A stretch of DNA of 64,000 bases from Kordiimonas sp. SCSIO 12603. GTDB lineage: Bacteria; Pseudomonadota; Alphaproteobacteria; Sphingomonadales; Kordiimonadaceae. Within the stretch, counting starts at the first letter, position 1. Each line of letters opens with the position of its first letter. The notes under the pieces are model-generated. The model was not told the origin of the DNA and did not search any database. It saw only the letters and a program-made list of their open reading frames with translations. This document shows, piece by piece, positions 15,922 through 24,447 of the stretch. Made by a program: the position numbers and the translations under genes. The stretch spans positions 111,001-175,000 of the forward strand of contig NZ_CP073748.1 of NCBI RefSeq assembly GCF_024398035.1. Reading direction: 5' to 3'.

Positions 15922-18108
15922 ATGCAGTCCACACTCAATCTTTCCGGCAAATCACGCCTTCCGCTTATTCGACAGAATGAAGCGGCTGAGTGTGGGCTTG
16001 CATCTTTAGCTATGGTGGCGGGGTATTATGGTTTCAAAACCGACCTCGCCACCTTACGCCGCAGATATGCGGCCGGGCTGCAAGGTATGACCCTGAGGCA
16101 TATTATTGAAGTGGCAACCAAAATGGAATTTGCCACGCGCCCAATTAAAGTACCGCTGGAGATGATTGATCAGGTAAAATTACCTGCTGTTCTTCATTGG
16201 GATATGAACCATTTTGTGGTGCTTAAATCTGTTGGCAAAAACAAAATGGTGGTTCATGACCCTGCTCTGGGTGAACGAACCTATACCACTGAAGAATTTT
16301 CTGATCACTTTACAGGGGTTGCGCTTGAACTCACACCGTCAGAAACATTCGAAAAACGGGAAGAAAAAACCACACTTCGCCTGACAGATTTATGGGGCCG
16401 TATGTTTGGCCTCAAACGAAACCTCGTTCAGGTTTTCATTCTGTCTGTTGTATTGCAGCTTTTTGTGCTCGCAAGCCCTTTTTATCTGCAAATTGCTGTG
16501 GACGAAGTGCTTACCAAATTTGATACAGACCTTCTTTTTGTAATCGCATTAGGGTTCGCTGGCTTCACTCTTATTAATGTACTTACACAAACTCTGCGAG
16601 GGTATGTGCTGCTCTATTTCGGCAGCATGATGAGTTACCAGATGGTTGGAAATCTTTTCCGACATCTCCTGAAATTGCCCATTGATTTCTTCGAGAAGCG
16701 CCACATTGGCGATATTGTCTCACGTTTTGGTTCCATGGAACCAATTAAGGTCATGCTCACAGAAGGGCTAATTGCCAGCCTGATTGACGGTATGATGGCT
16801 CTTACCACACTTGTGCTGATGTTTATCTACAGCCCTATACTGGCTGCAATCGCACTTACTGCATGGGCGCTTTATCTGGTCCTTCGAATGATGTTTTACC
16901 GCCCTTTCCGGCAAGCGCAGGAAGATGCCATCATCGCACGAGCAAAAGAACAAACAACCTTTATGGAAACTGTTCGCGGCATGACCAGTTTAAAACTGTT
17001 TGGCGGTGAAAGCGAACGTACAGGCATGTGGCAGAACCGTTATGCCGAAGTGATCAATACCAATGCCAAAAGTTCAAAGCTCGGCATCTGGTTTCAGAGC
17101 GCAAATTCAGGCATCTTCGGCATTGAACATATCATTCTTATTTATGTGGCCGTGCAGATGGTATTGAGCGCTGATTTTAGCGTAGGAATGATTTTTGCCT
17201 TTATGGCGTACAAACGGAACTTCACCGATAAAGCAACAGCGCTTGTTGAAAAAGCCATAGAATACCGCATGCTCAGCCTGCATCTTGAGCGTATCGCAGA
17301 TATCGCCCATGCGGAACAGGAAGAACAGCCTCTGGACATACCGCAAACCATTGAACAACCACCGCTTACGGGTGAAATCATCCTCCAGAATATTCGTTAC
17401 CGATACGCTGACAACACACCGGACGTTCTGAAAAACGTGGACCTGCACATTAAAGCTGGAGAATCTGTTGCGATCGCAGGCCCAAGTGGATGCGGAAAAA
17501 CAACGCTGCTCAAGATTATGACCGGGCTTTTTAAACCAAATGAAGGCCAGGTGCTGCTCGGGGATACATCTCTTTCAGATTATGGGCTTACCAAATACCG
17601 CAAACATATTGGTGTGGTTATGCAGGAAGATGATCTTTTTGCAGGGTCTATCTCCGAGAACATCGCTTTTTTCGACCCAGAAACCGATATGGAACGCGTG
17701 ATAGCAGCTGCGAAAGCCGCCCAGATTCATAATGAAATCATGGCAATGCCTATGAACTATGAAAGCCTTGTAGGGGATATGGGTTCGGCCCTCAGTGGCG
17801 GCCAAAAACAGCGTATCATGCTGGCCCGCGCGCTCTACAGACAACCCAAGATCCTGTTTATGGATGAAGGCACCGCACATCTGGATGTAGAAACCGAGCG
17901 CATGGTGAACCAATCAATCGCGAACCTCGGTATCACCCGTATCATTATCGCCCACAGGCCTGAGACAATTAAATCTGCCGAGCGGGTGATGGAGATGCGT
18001 GATGGACAACTATGTGAGATAGGCCTGCCACCAAAGTTCAGAGAAAACAACACTAATGAAACTGAAAAAAACCACAAAACTGAAGGCATTCACGCACCAG
18101 CGTTTTAA
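15922..18108 (+). CDS. Peptidase C39 domain ABC exporter
   Basis: A 728-residue bacteriocin-type exporter that cuts leader peptides and moves the product across the inner membrane with the HlyD adaptor. The C39 peptidase triad is Cys24 (NEAAECGLAS), His97 (HWDMNHF) and Asp113 (VVHDPALG). A six-helix ABC membrane domain spans about residues 160-440. The ATPase domain has GPSGCGKTT (Walker A), LSGGQKQRIMLARAL (signature) and ILFMDEGTAHLD (Walker B). The full set of active residues suggests it works. Substrates are probably the leader peptides next to it. No outer-membrane TolC partner is in the cluster; a housekeeping one may serve. Confidence 0.94.
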   Translation: MQSTLNLSGKSRLPLIRQNEAAECGLASLAMVAGYYGFKTDLATLRRRYAAGLQGMTLRHIIEVATKMEFATRPIKVPLEMIDQVKLPAVLHWDMNHFVVLKSVGKNKMVVHDPALGERTYTTEEFSDHFTGVALELTPSETFEKREEKTTLRLTDLWGRMFGLKRNLVQVFILSVVLQLFVLASPFYLQIAVDEVLTKFDTDLLFVIALGFAGFTLINVLTQTLRGYVLLYFGSMMSYQMVGNLFRHLLKLPIDFFEKRHIGDIVSRFGSMEPIKVMLTEGLIASLIDGMMALTTLVLMFIYSPILAAIALTAWALYLVLRMMFYRPFRQAQEDAIIARAKEQTTFMETVRGMTSLKLFGGESERTGMWQNRYAEVINTNAKSSKLGIWFQSANSGIFGIEHIILIYVAVQMVLSADFSVGMIFAFMAYKRNFTDKATALVEKAIEYRMLSLHLERIADIAHAEQEEQPLDIPQTIEQPPLTGEIILQNIRYRYADNTPDVLKNVDLHIKAGESVAIAGPSGCGKTTLLKIMTGLFKPNEGQVLLGDTSLSDYGLTKYRKHIGVVMQEDDLFAGSISENIAFFDPETDMERVIAAAKAAQIHNEIMAMPMNYESLVGDMGSALSGGQKQRIMLARALYRQPKILFMDEGTAHLDVETERMVNQSIANLGITRIIIAHRPETIKSAERVMEMRDGQLCEIGLPPKFRENNTNETEKNHKTEGIHAPAF

Positions 18109-18123
18109 AAATAGGATACATTC

Positions 18124-18564
18124 ATGAACGACCAAACACCTATTACAGCTACCGCTTCAGCTGACTTTGATCAAAAAATTCAAACCCTCTTCGGGTACAC
18201 CAAAATGGATCTGATTATTAAAGGCATGGAACAAGCGTTTATGCAGCAAGCGGTGCAATCTATTAAAAATCAATCCCAGCAAGCTGACCCTGCTGCTCTG
18301 GAAGAAACTCTCACAGCCTTTCAACAAGAGTATCAGCTTGAGTTGCCACAACTTACCGAAACAATTGTTGAAGCCTATAAAACAGCCTTCACGGAAGCAG
18401 AGGTAGAAGCCGTGAATGTTTTTTACGCCTCTGATGCAGGGCAAAAGTTTCTCGAGGGGGGCCATAAAATTGAGCAACAGCTTCAACCACTTACCCAAGC
18501 ATGGGCACAACAAGCCGGTAAAAACGCCTTCGAGCGTGCTTTAAACAAAGTGAACTCTGCTTAA
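18124..18564 (+). CDS. DUF2059-like protein in the export cluster
   Basis: A 146-residue helical protein. The C-terminal half (FTEAEVEAVNVFYASDAGQKFLE, written here as overlapping pieces FTEAEVEAVNVF and FYASDAGQKFLE) has the DUF2059 pattern of acidic helix followed by FY-S-GQK. Most DUF2059 proteins carry a signal peptide; this one starts MNDQTPITATASADFD with none. It begins 15 bases after the exporter, so it belongs to the operon. A cytoplasmic chaperone or immunity role is possible but unproven. Confidence 0.65.
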   Translation: MNDQTPITATASADFDQKIQTLFGYTKMDLIIKGMEQAFMQQAVQSIKNQSQQADPAALEETLTAFQQEYQLELPQLTETIVEAYKTAFTEAEVEAVNVFYASDAGQKFLEGGHKIEQQLQPLTQAWAQQAGKNAFERALNKVNSA

Positions 18565-18576
18565 GGGATTAAAGAG

Positions 18577-18661
18577 TTTTGTGAGTATTTCTCACAAAAA
18601 CCTCTGAATTATCAGGGGATTAAAACAGGGGTTGGCCTAGCCTGAAAAACGAAACCAACCC
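18577..18661 (+). promoter_or_regulatory. Three consecutive hairpins before peptide 4
   Basis: Hairpin a: TTTTGTGAG-TATTT-CTCACAAAA (18577-18599), nine perfect pairs. Hairpin b: CCTCTGA-ATTA-TCAGGGG (from 18601). Hairpin c: GGGGTTGG ... CCAACCCC (ending at 18661). The first may end the exporter transcript; the last may act on the mRNA of the next peptide gene. No long T-run is present. Confidence 0.55.
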
Positions 18662-18697
18662 CAATCCACAACATTAAAATGAAATGGAGTACCTATA

Positions 18698-18949
18698 ATG
18701 AATGCAATTACTTTCGATTACAACAATAGCCAAATTCAAGAACTCGACATCAACGAGATTGATTTTGTGATGGGTGCTGGTTGGCTTGGCGACGCAGGCG
18801 CCGCAATTGCTACTATTGGTGGTGGAATTGGCTTAGTTAGCGCTTTCCATGGCAATGCTGTAGGTGTAGGTGTTGGAGGCGCAATGATGATTGCTGGCGG
18901 TATTTTAATGCTAGCCGACGCAGCCGCTACCCATTTATCAGCTAGTTAA
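18698..18949 (+). CDS. Class II bacteriocin-like peptide precursor 4
   Basis: An 83-residue precursor. The leader (IQELDINEIDFVMGAG, ending at residue 28) matches the double-glycine-type leaders nearby, and the mature part is hydrophobic and full of GxxxG patterns (AIATIGGGIGLVSAF, VGVGVGGAMMIAGGILML). This is the profile of pore-forming class II bacteriocins and microcin V-like peptides. GGAG lies nine bases before the ATG. It is the most bacteriocin-like peptide of the cluster. Confidence 0.72.
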   Translation: MNAITFDYNNSQIQELDINEIDFVMGAGWLGDAGAAIATIGGGIGLVSAFHGNAVGVGVGGAMMIAGGILMLADAAATHLSAS

Positions 18950-19070
18950 TGCTATCAATGGCCAAGCTATAGGTGTGTAAAAACTGGAATTACACCGATG
19001 ATAGTTGATAGCTAACTTAATGTTAGCTGACACAATAACTACTCGTATCTAAGAGATTAGAGCCTTAACT
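18950..19070. other. Hairpin-rich spacer after peptide 4
   Basis: GCTATCAA (18950-18957) pairs with TTGATAGC (19005-19012) around an inner imperfect hairpin (GGTGTGTAA ... TTACACC), and AGCTAAC-TTAAT-GTTAGCT (19010-19028) follows. No gene is visible. Confidence 0.45.
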
Positions 19071-19101
19071 TACTGCCTTACTCTATTGGTGAGGCAGTAT
19101 T
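19071..19101 (+). terminator. Terminator-like hairpin
   Basis: An 11-bp stem with one G-T pair (arms 19071-19081 and 19089-19099), a seven-base loop and a short T-rich tail (TTTATAT). It probably ends the peptide 4 transcript. Confidence 0.55.
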
Positions 19102-19129
19102 TATATCAATGATTTTACGGATCAATAAA

Positions 19130-19300
19130 ATGAAACAATATCAGGTCAGATCATCAATTATATTCTCTACAACTGCGATAGTTGGGGCTTTATTGTATAA
19201 ATATTATGAAGGACTCCAAACTTTGTCGGGTATCGTTTTCATTTTTGGGGCCATTTGGGGCCTGCTAACTTACTATTCAGGTCGGCATCAAAAGGAATAA
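19130..19300 (+). CDS. Small two-helix membrane protein, candidate immunity protein
   Basis: A 56-residue protein starting MKQYQVRSSIIFSTTA, with two hydrophobic segments (SIIFSTTAIVGALLYKYY and LSGIVFIFGAIWGLLTYY) and a basic tail. An upstream ATG at 19109 is in frame, but ACGGA sits better before 19130. Small membrane proteins next to class II bacteriocin genes are often immunity proteins; that role is inference from position and size only. Confidence 0.5.
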   Translation: MKQYQVRSSIIFSTTAIVGALLYKYYEGLQTLSGIVFIFGAIWGLLTYYSGRHQKE

Positions 19301-19483
19301 CCATCTATTCGGGTTAAAGCACTCACGACAGGCAACTATTAAGTGCCTAGAAAAACATTTTGAAATAAATCACAGTTTTAACCCACAACTCTATCTATGT
19401 ACCTGTTTTCATGTTCCTAATAAACATCGAAACGCAATGAACTATATGCAGACCAATGCAATATCTACATATAAGGAAACAGT

Positions 19484-20341
19484 ATGCTTAAACATATCCT
19501 AGCACTAGCCTTACTTACTATACCCTCATTTGCTAATGGCCCGGCTGTTTGGAAAACAGCTGATGAAGACACAAACATTCATATTCTTGGTTCTGTTCAT
19601 GTGCTGAAGCCAGGTACAGTGTGGATGAATGATAACCTGCAAAGTCTTGTATCAGGGGCTGATAAAATCTATCTGGAACTTTCAGCAAAAGACCAATCAC
19701 CGCAAGTAATGCAGCCGCTTGTTGTTAAATATGGCCTGTTGCCCGAAGGAGATGCCCTGAAAAACCACCTGCCCGAAGATGTTTATTCAAAACTGAAAAC
19801 GGCCCTTACAGGCCTTGGTATGCAAGAACCACAGTTTGCACGTTTCAAGCCCTGGATGGCAGGCACAATTTACACAGCCTTCAAATTTGCGAAACTTGGT
19901 TTTAATCCTGCTGCAGGTGTGGAAGCCAGCATTGTAAGCCTTGCACAAGCTAAAGGCCTAGAGATTGATGGCCTTGAAACAGCTGAATTCCAGCTTTCCA
20001 TGTTTGATAACATGACAGATGAGCAGGAAGTGAACTTCCTGAAACAAATGTTTGCTGATGAAGATGATCTACAACAAACCATGGAAACAATCACATCTGC
20101 CTGGACAACAGGTGACCTTAAAGCCATGGAAACAGTTTTTGATAAATCATTTGATGAATACCCCGAGCTTGAGCAATCTATCCTTTTAGACCGCAATAAA
20201 AACTGGGTACCACAGATTGAAGCCATTCTCGAACAGCCTGGCGATTATATGATCATTGTTGGTACTGGTCACCTTGTTGGTGAAGGGTCGGTCATTGATT
20301 TGTTAAAGCAAAAAGGCATGCAGGTAGAACGGGTTCAGTAA
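19484..20341 (+). CDS. TraB/GumN family protein
   Basis: A 285-residue protein with a signal peptide (LALALLTIPSFANG). Family motifs are HILGSVHVLKPGT (residues about 31-43), IYLELSA with the conserved Glu, and the C-terminal VGTGHLVGEGSVIDLL. The superfamily is related to metal-dependent proteases (EreA/ChaN/TIKI type), with conserved GxxH and Glu residues. It would act in the periplasm. No substrate is known. It has its own promoter region and does not clearly belong to the bacteriocin-like cluster. Confidence 0.85.
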   Translation: MLKHILALALLTIPSFANGPAVWKTADEDTNIHILGSVHVLKPGTVWMNDNLQSLVSGADKIYLELSAKDQSPQVMQPLVVKYGLLPEGDALKNHLPEDVYSKLKTALTGLGMQEPQFARFKPWMAGTIYTAFKFAKLGFNPAAGVEASIVSLAQAKGLEIDGLETAEFQLSMFDNMTDEQEVNFLKQMFADEDDLQQTMETITSAWTTGDLKAMETVFDKSFDEYPELEQSILLDRNKNWVPQIEAILEQPGDYMIIVGTGHLVGEGSVIDLLKQKGMQVERVQ

Positions 20342-20398
20342 CAAAGCCAAACTCTATAAACACGGTTTGTTTTACCCTTTAGCAATTCAACCAACGCT

Positions 20399-20456
20399 CC
20401 CTGTTCTCTGAAAACAGGGAAGATGGACGAGCTTATGCAATCATCTAATATGAAAG
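20399..20456 (+). repeat. Duplicated upstream/5' coding segment, copy 1
   Basis: CCCTGTT (20399-20405) pairs with AACAGGG (20413-20419). The next 37 bases, through the start of a small reading frame (ATGCAATCATCTAATATGAA), resemble 21031-21074 before DUF4212, where a matching CCCTGTT ... AACAGGG hairpin also stands. Confidence 0.55.
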
Positions 20457-20566
20457 AACATTTCAAAACCGGGTTACACTTAGGTTTCAAGGAAGGGATC
20501 TCCTTCGGATTCTATATCGGGTTGGCTATCGTTGGACTCTTTTTGATTAAGAAATATTTCCTGTAA
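20435..20566 (+). CDS. 43-residue single-helix membrane peptide
   Basis: A tiny open frame encoding MQSSNMKEHFKTGLHLGF, then KEGISFGFYIGLAIVGLF and LIKKYFL. It has one predicted membrane helix with basic residues after it. The GFKEG motif recurs in the next peptide. The first codons resemble those of the DUF4212 gene 600 bases downstream, which suggests origin by partial duplication. Expression is not proven. Confidence 0.45.
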   Translation: MQSSNMKEHFKTGLHLGFKEGISFGFYIGLAIVGLFLIKKYFL

Positions 20567-20673
20567 TTCATCTATGTGAAGATATTACGAGTATTTCTTT
20601 GATAAAACGGACACATCTTTCAAATTAATCAGCTCATATCTATCGATATGCGACATTACAAAGGATCAAGAAA

Positions 20674-20811
20674 GTGGCATTAAAAAATGATTTGGTTTCC
20701 GGTTTTAAAGAAGGTTTTCTGACAACAACTGTGAAATCTTGGCAGGTAACTGTTTTTATAGTCCTCGGGCTGACCTTAACCTCTGCTTATATCTTACTTA
20801 CCACTCAATAA
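20674..20811 (+). CDS. 45-residue single-helix membrane peptide with GFKEG motif
   Basis: The frame starts at a GTG with AAGGA nine bases upstream. It encodes MALKNDLVSGFKEGFLTTTV and a hydrophobic helix (WQVTVFIVLGLTLTSAYILL). It shares GFKEG and the single-helix layout with the peptide at 20435. Function unknown. Confidence 0.45.
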   Translation: MALKNDLVSGFKEGFLTTTVKSWQVTVFIVLGLTLTSAYILLTTQ

Positions 20812-20833
20812 GTTTTTTCCGCCGGGCAATGTA

Positions 20834-20959
20834 ATGGAAAACTCTGAAATTAAACCGCATCATCTTATCATTGCCCGTGCACTGGGGTTCATACTTTTAC
20901 TTGGTTTTTCAGTAGGGTATGAATATGGCCACCATATAGGCCAAAGCCTGTTCCAATAA
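20834..20959 (+). CDS. 41-residue single-helix membrane peptide
   Basis: The frame encodes MENSEIKPHHLIIARALG followed by FILLLGFSVGYEYGHHIGQ and SLFQ. It is the third very small membrane-type frame in a row before the symporter operon. It has several histidines flanking the helix. Weak ribosome-binding site; expression not proven. Confidence 0.35.
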   Translation: MENSEIKPHHLIIARALGFILLLGFSVGYEYGHHIGQSLFQ

Positions 20960-21006
20960 CTGTACCGCCATAAATAAAACATCTATTCTGCTTGCATTCC
21001 TTTCGC

Positions 21007-21074
21007 CCCTGTTTTCATATTCCTTTTGGGAACAGGGAAGCTGGAGGGCTATATGCAACCACCTGAGGTGAAAG
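21007..21074 (+). repeat. Duplicated upstream/5' coding segment, copy 2
   Basis: CCCTGTT (21007-21013) and AACAGGG (21031-21037) flank a hairpin, and the following bases through ATGCAACCACCTGAGGTGAA match copy 1 at 20413-20456 with scattered changes. It spans the start of the DUF4212 gene. Confidence 0.55.
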
Positions 21075-21358
21075 AAGAAACCACATCAAAAGATATCAGT
21101 GGACGATCAAACGATTACTGGAAAGCCAATATCGCCTTACTACTCAAACTATTAGCGATTTGGTTTGTTGTATCCTTCGGTGCTGGCATTCTATTCGTTG
21201 ATGAACTTAACACCATTGAATTCTTTGGAGTGAAGCTCGGGTTCTGGTTCGCACAGCAAGGTTCCATCTATGTCTTTGTAGCCCTGATTTTCGTCTACAC
21301 CTCCGCCATGCGCAGGCTTGACCGCAAATACGGTGTTGATGATGAGGGAGATGCCTGA
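21053..21358 (+). CDS. DUF4212 small subunit of sodium/solute symporter
   Basis: A 101-residue protein with two membrane helices ([20 protein letters not shown] and [18 protein letters not shown]) and the DUF4212 motif [13 protein letters not shown] near residue 19. DUF4212 proteins are found beside VC_2705-type sodium:solute symporters, as here. I prefer the ATG at 21053, with GGAGGG upstream, over a TTG at 21026. Its TGA overlaps the ATG of the symporter, so translation is coupled. Confidence 0.88.
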   Translation: MQPPEVKEETTSKDISGRSNDYWKANIALLLKLLAIWFVVSFGAGILFVDELNTIEFFGVKLGFWFAQQGSIYVFVALIFVYTSAMRRLDRKYGVDDEGDA

Positions 21359-23133
21359 TGGATGCTTCAACTCTCACTTATATTTTCGTTGGCATCAGTT
21401 TTGCGCTTTATATCGGCATTGCCATCTGGTCCCGCGTAGGTTCCACAAAGGAATTTTATGTGGCGGGCGGCGGTGTGCACCCTGTTGTTAACGGTATGGC
21501 CACCGCGGCTGACTGGATGAGCGCTGCCTCTTTCATCTCCATGGCGGGGCTTATTGCCTTCCTTGGATATGATGGCTCCGTTTACCTGATGGGCTGGACG
21601 GGTGGTTATGTGCTGCTCGCCCTCCTTCTTGCGCCATACCTGAGGAAGTTTGGCAAATTCACCGTGCCTGATTTCATTGGCGACCGCTACTATAGTGATG
21701 CCGCCCGCCTTGTGGCTGTTATCTGCCTTATCTTTATCAGCTTCACCTATGTGGCAGGGCAGATGCGCGGCGTGGGCATTGTGTTCTCTCGCTTCCTTGA
21801 AGTGGATATTGATCTCGGCGTGATCATCGGCATGGCTATTGTTTTCATGTATGCTGTGCTCGGCGGCATGAAAGGTATTACCTACACACAAGTGGCCCAA
21901 TACTGTGTGCTTATTTTCGCCTATACGGTTCCTGCCATCTTCATTTCCATGCTGATCACAGGCAATCCTGTGCCTCAGTTCGGGCTCGGTTCTGAAGTAA
22001 CAGATGGTTCAGGCTTAACAGTACTCGGCAAACTTGATAGCGTGCTTACAGATTTAGGATTTACCGCCTACACGGCAGGCACCAAATCCACCACCGATAT
22101 CTTCGCAATTACCGCAGCCTTGATGGTAGGTACTGCGGGCCTACCACATGTAATCGTGCGTTTCTTCACGGTTCCTAAAGTGTCTGATGCCCGAAAATCA
22201 GCAGGATGGGCACTGGTATTTATTGCTATTCTCTATACCACTGCACCTGCCGTTGGTGCTTTCGCCCGCATCAATTTCATTAACGAAGTGAATGAAACAT
22301 CTTACGCGGAAACACCTCAGTGGTTCAAAAACTGGGAAGACTTAGGCCTTGTTGGTTGGACCGATAAAAACGGTGACGGCAATATTCAATACCGCGCAGG
22401 CGCACCATTTGACGGCAAACCCACTTTTGATGGCGAAAAACGAGGCCCGAACGGTGAACGTGTTGTAACCAATTCTGCCACCGCAAGCGCTAACGAAGTA
22501 TATGTTGACCGCGATATCATGGTGCTCGCAAACCCTGAAATTGCCAAACTACCAGACTGGGTGATCGCACTTGTAGCAGCTGGCAGTTTAGCTGCTGCCC
22601 TTTCCACCGCGGCAGGCCTTCTTCTAGTGATTTCTTCTGCTGTCAGCCATGATCTGATGAAGAAAACCTTCAAGCCTGAAATTACTGACAAGGAAGAGCT
22701 TCTTTATGCTCGCATTGCCGCAGCCTGTGCCATCGGAGTGGCAGGGTATCTGGGCATCAACCCGCCAGGGTTTGTCGCGCAAGTGGTGGCCTTCGCTTTT
22801 GGCTTGGCGGCTGCAAGCCTGTTTCCAGCAATCCTCATGGGTATTTTCTCACGCCGGATGAACAAAGAAGGCGCGATTGCTGGCATGTTGGTGGGGCTTC
22901 TTTTCACCTTTGCTTATATCGTTTATTTCAAGTTCATCGCGCCAGAGGCAAACACAGCAGCAAACTGGTGGTTTGGTATATCACCTGAAGGTATTGGTTC
23001 TCTAGGTATGGTACTGAACTTCCTGGTAGCAACCGCCGTTTCAAAAGCCAGCAGTGCACCACCCGCTGAGGTACAAGAGCTTGTGGATACTATTCGTATT
23101 CCTTCAGGCGCTGGTGCTGGGCACAAGCACTAA
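21358..23133 (+). CDS. Sodium:solute symporter, VC_2705/ActP-like
   Basis: A 591-residue inner-membrane symporter with about 13 helices. Early motifs [20 protein letters not shown] and [13 protein letters not shown] are typical of the SSS family branch near acetate permease ActP. A loop contains an EF-hand-like DKNGDGNIQ stretch near residue 340, usual in this branch. [20 protein letters not shown] near residue 410 is the conserved Na+-site region. The substrate may be acetate or another short carboxylate; this is inferred from similarity. A bidirectional terminator follows. Confidence 0.9.
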   Translation: MDASTLTYIFVGISFALYIGIAIWSRVGSTKEFYVAGGGVHPVVNGMATAADWMSAASFISMAGLIAFLGYDGSVYLMGWTGGYVLLALLLAPYLRKFGKFTVPDFIGDRYYSDAARLVAVICLIFISFTYVAGQMRGVGIVFSRFLEVDIDLGVIIGMAIVFMYAVLGGMKGITYTQVAQYCVLIFAYTVPAIFISMLITGNPVPQFGLGSEVTDGSGLTVLGKLDSVLTDLGFTAYTAGTKSTTDIFAITAALMVGTAGLPHVIVRFFTVPKVSDARKSAGWALVFIAILYTTAPAVGAFARINFINEVNETSYAETPQWFKNWEDLGLVGWTDKNGDGNIQYRAGAPFDGKPTFDGEKRGPNGERVVTNSATASANEVYVDRDIMVLANPEIAKLPDWVIALVAAGSLAAALSTAAGLLLVISSAVSHDLMKKTFKPEITDKEELLYARIAAACAIGVAGYLGINPPGFVAQVVAFAFGLAAASLFPAILMGIFSRRMNKEGAIAGMLVGLLFTFAYIVYFKFIAPEANTAANWWFGISPEGIGSLGMVLNFLVATAVSKASSAPPAEVQELVDTIRIPSGAGAGHKH

Positions 23134-23141
23134 AAAAACAG

Positions 23142-23173
23142 AAAGGCGCATGGATAAACAGTCATGCGCCTTT
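23142..23173. terminator. Bidirectional terminator
   Basis: AAAGGCGCATG (23142-23152) pairs perfectly with CATGCGCCTTT (23163-23173); T residues follow on the plus strand and A residues precede it. It serves the convergent symporter and rsgA genes. Confidence 0.9.
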
Positions 23174-23176
23174 TTC

Positions 23177-24271
23177 CTATGAACGTTGCTGTCCTTTTTT
23201 AGCTTTCACATGACGCCGCACCATTTTACTGAATTGGCGGTCTCTGTGTCGCTGCTCTGATAAGGATGAAGTATTTCTCGCTTCTTCAAGAATAAGCTTT
23301 TGGTAATTTTTCAAGCGTCGAGGATCAAGCTCTCCTGCTTCAAGGGCAGCTCTTACAGCACAGCCGGGCTCTTCCACATGTGCACAGTTCCTGAATTTAC
23401 AGTGCTGGGCGATAGCTTCAATATCATCAAAAACTTCCGCAAGGGATGTGCTTAGGTGTGCAACTTTCACTTCCCGCATACCCGGCACATCAAGGAGTAC
23501 ACCACCAGATGATAAGGGATAGAGCGCGCGGTAACTGGTCGTATGATGCCCTTTTGCATCCTTTTCCCGAATACCACTGGTTTCAGTAAGCTTTTGGCCG
23601 GAAAGCGAATTTACAAGTGTTGATTTTCCAACCCCTGATGACCCCACAAGCGCCACCGTGGACCCCTTTGAAACCCAGCTTGCCAGTTTTTGCACATCTT
23701 CCACATCAAGGGCATTAACAAGCTCAACCACCAGATCAGGCTTCATCGCCTGTACTCGCCTGCGGTAGCTTTCTGCATCCTCTGCCATATCGGTTTTGGT
23801 CATCACCACTACGGGATACACGTCTACCTCATAAGCCAGTGCCAGATACCTTTCGAGGCGAGATTCGTTAAATTCTTCATTGCAGGAAGTAACAATAAAC
23901 AGCGTATCTACATTTGCGGCAATCAATTGCAGATCAACCTTCGGGCCTGCAGCTACGCGCCTGAAAACACTTTTCCGCTCAAGTAATCTAAGGACCTTTT
24001 CACGCTTTGCATCCAGCAACACCCAATCACCAATGGTGGGGCGTTGTTCCGCAGGCAATTGGTACCAATTGCCGCCAAGTGGGATGATCCATTCATTTAT
24101 TCCATCATTTGCTGTGACCTGCGACCGCTGCACCTCAACAACACGCGCGAGCTTGCCTTGCTCTCTTTCTTCCGCACTCAACTGCTGAAGAAAAAAGGAA
24201 GACAGCCCCAAACTGAAAAGGGCACTAAAATCTGCTGGTCCAGAATGTGTCATACTGATTTCATATCTCAC
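23177..24271 (-). CDS. rsgA: Ribosome small subunit-dependent GTPase A
   Basis: A 364-residue circularly permuted GTPase that assists late 30S ribosome maturation. An OB-fold N-terminal part is followed by TKTD (G4), GSSGVGKSTLVNSL (G1 P-loop) and DVPGMREV (G3), in the permuted order typical of RsgA/YjeQ. The C-terminal zinc site is C-x4-C-x-H-x5-C (HCKFRNCAHVEEPGC). The GTG start has AAAGGAAG upstream; an ATG six codons later is an alternative. The basic tail VRRHVKAKKGQQRS probably contacts rRNA. Confidence 0.95.
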   Translation of the reverse strand: MRYEISMTHSGPADFSALFSLGLSSFFLQQLSAEEREQGKLARVVEVQRSQVTANDGINEWIIPLGGNWYQLPAEQRPTIGDWVLLDAKREKVLRLLERKSVFRRVAAGPKVDLQLIAANVDTLFIVTSCNEEFNESRLERYLALAYEVDVYPVVVMTKTDMAEDAESYRRRVQAMKPDLVVELVNALDVEDVQKLASWVSKGSTVALVGSSGVGKSTLVNSLSGQKLTETSGIREKDAKGHHTTSYRALYPLSSGGVLLDVPGMREVKVAHLSTSLAEVFDDIEAIAQHCKFRNCAHVEEPGCAVRAALEAGELDPRRLKNYQKLILEEARNTSSLSEQRHRDRQFSKMVRRHVKAKKGQQRS

Positions 24272-24419
24272 CTACTTCCTTTGTTATTACAACATTTTAT
24301 CACTGACTGGTGAAACAAAGAATAACATCAGGCCAATTAATTTTACCCTACTGAAAAATTACGCCCAGACCTGAAGATTAACCTTCACTTTCGCGAGTGA
24401 ATTGACTCTTTTTCAATGA

Positions 24420-24434
24420 GAACATATAGTGAAC
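24420..24434. promoter_or_regulatory. LexA (SOS) box of the imuA operon
   Basis: GAACATATAGTGAAC fits the alphaproteobacterial SOS box GAAC-N7-GAAC exactly. It lies 13 bases before the imuA start. This makes the imuA-imuB-dnaE2 operon DNA-damage inducible. Confidence 0.9.
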
Positions 24435-24447
24435 AAAAGAATCGAAC

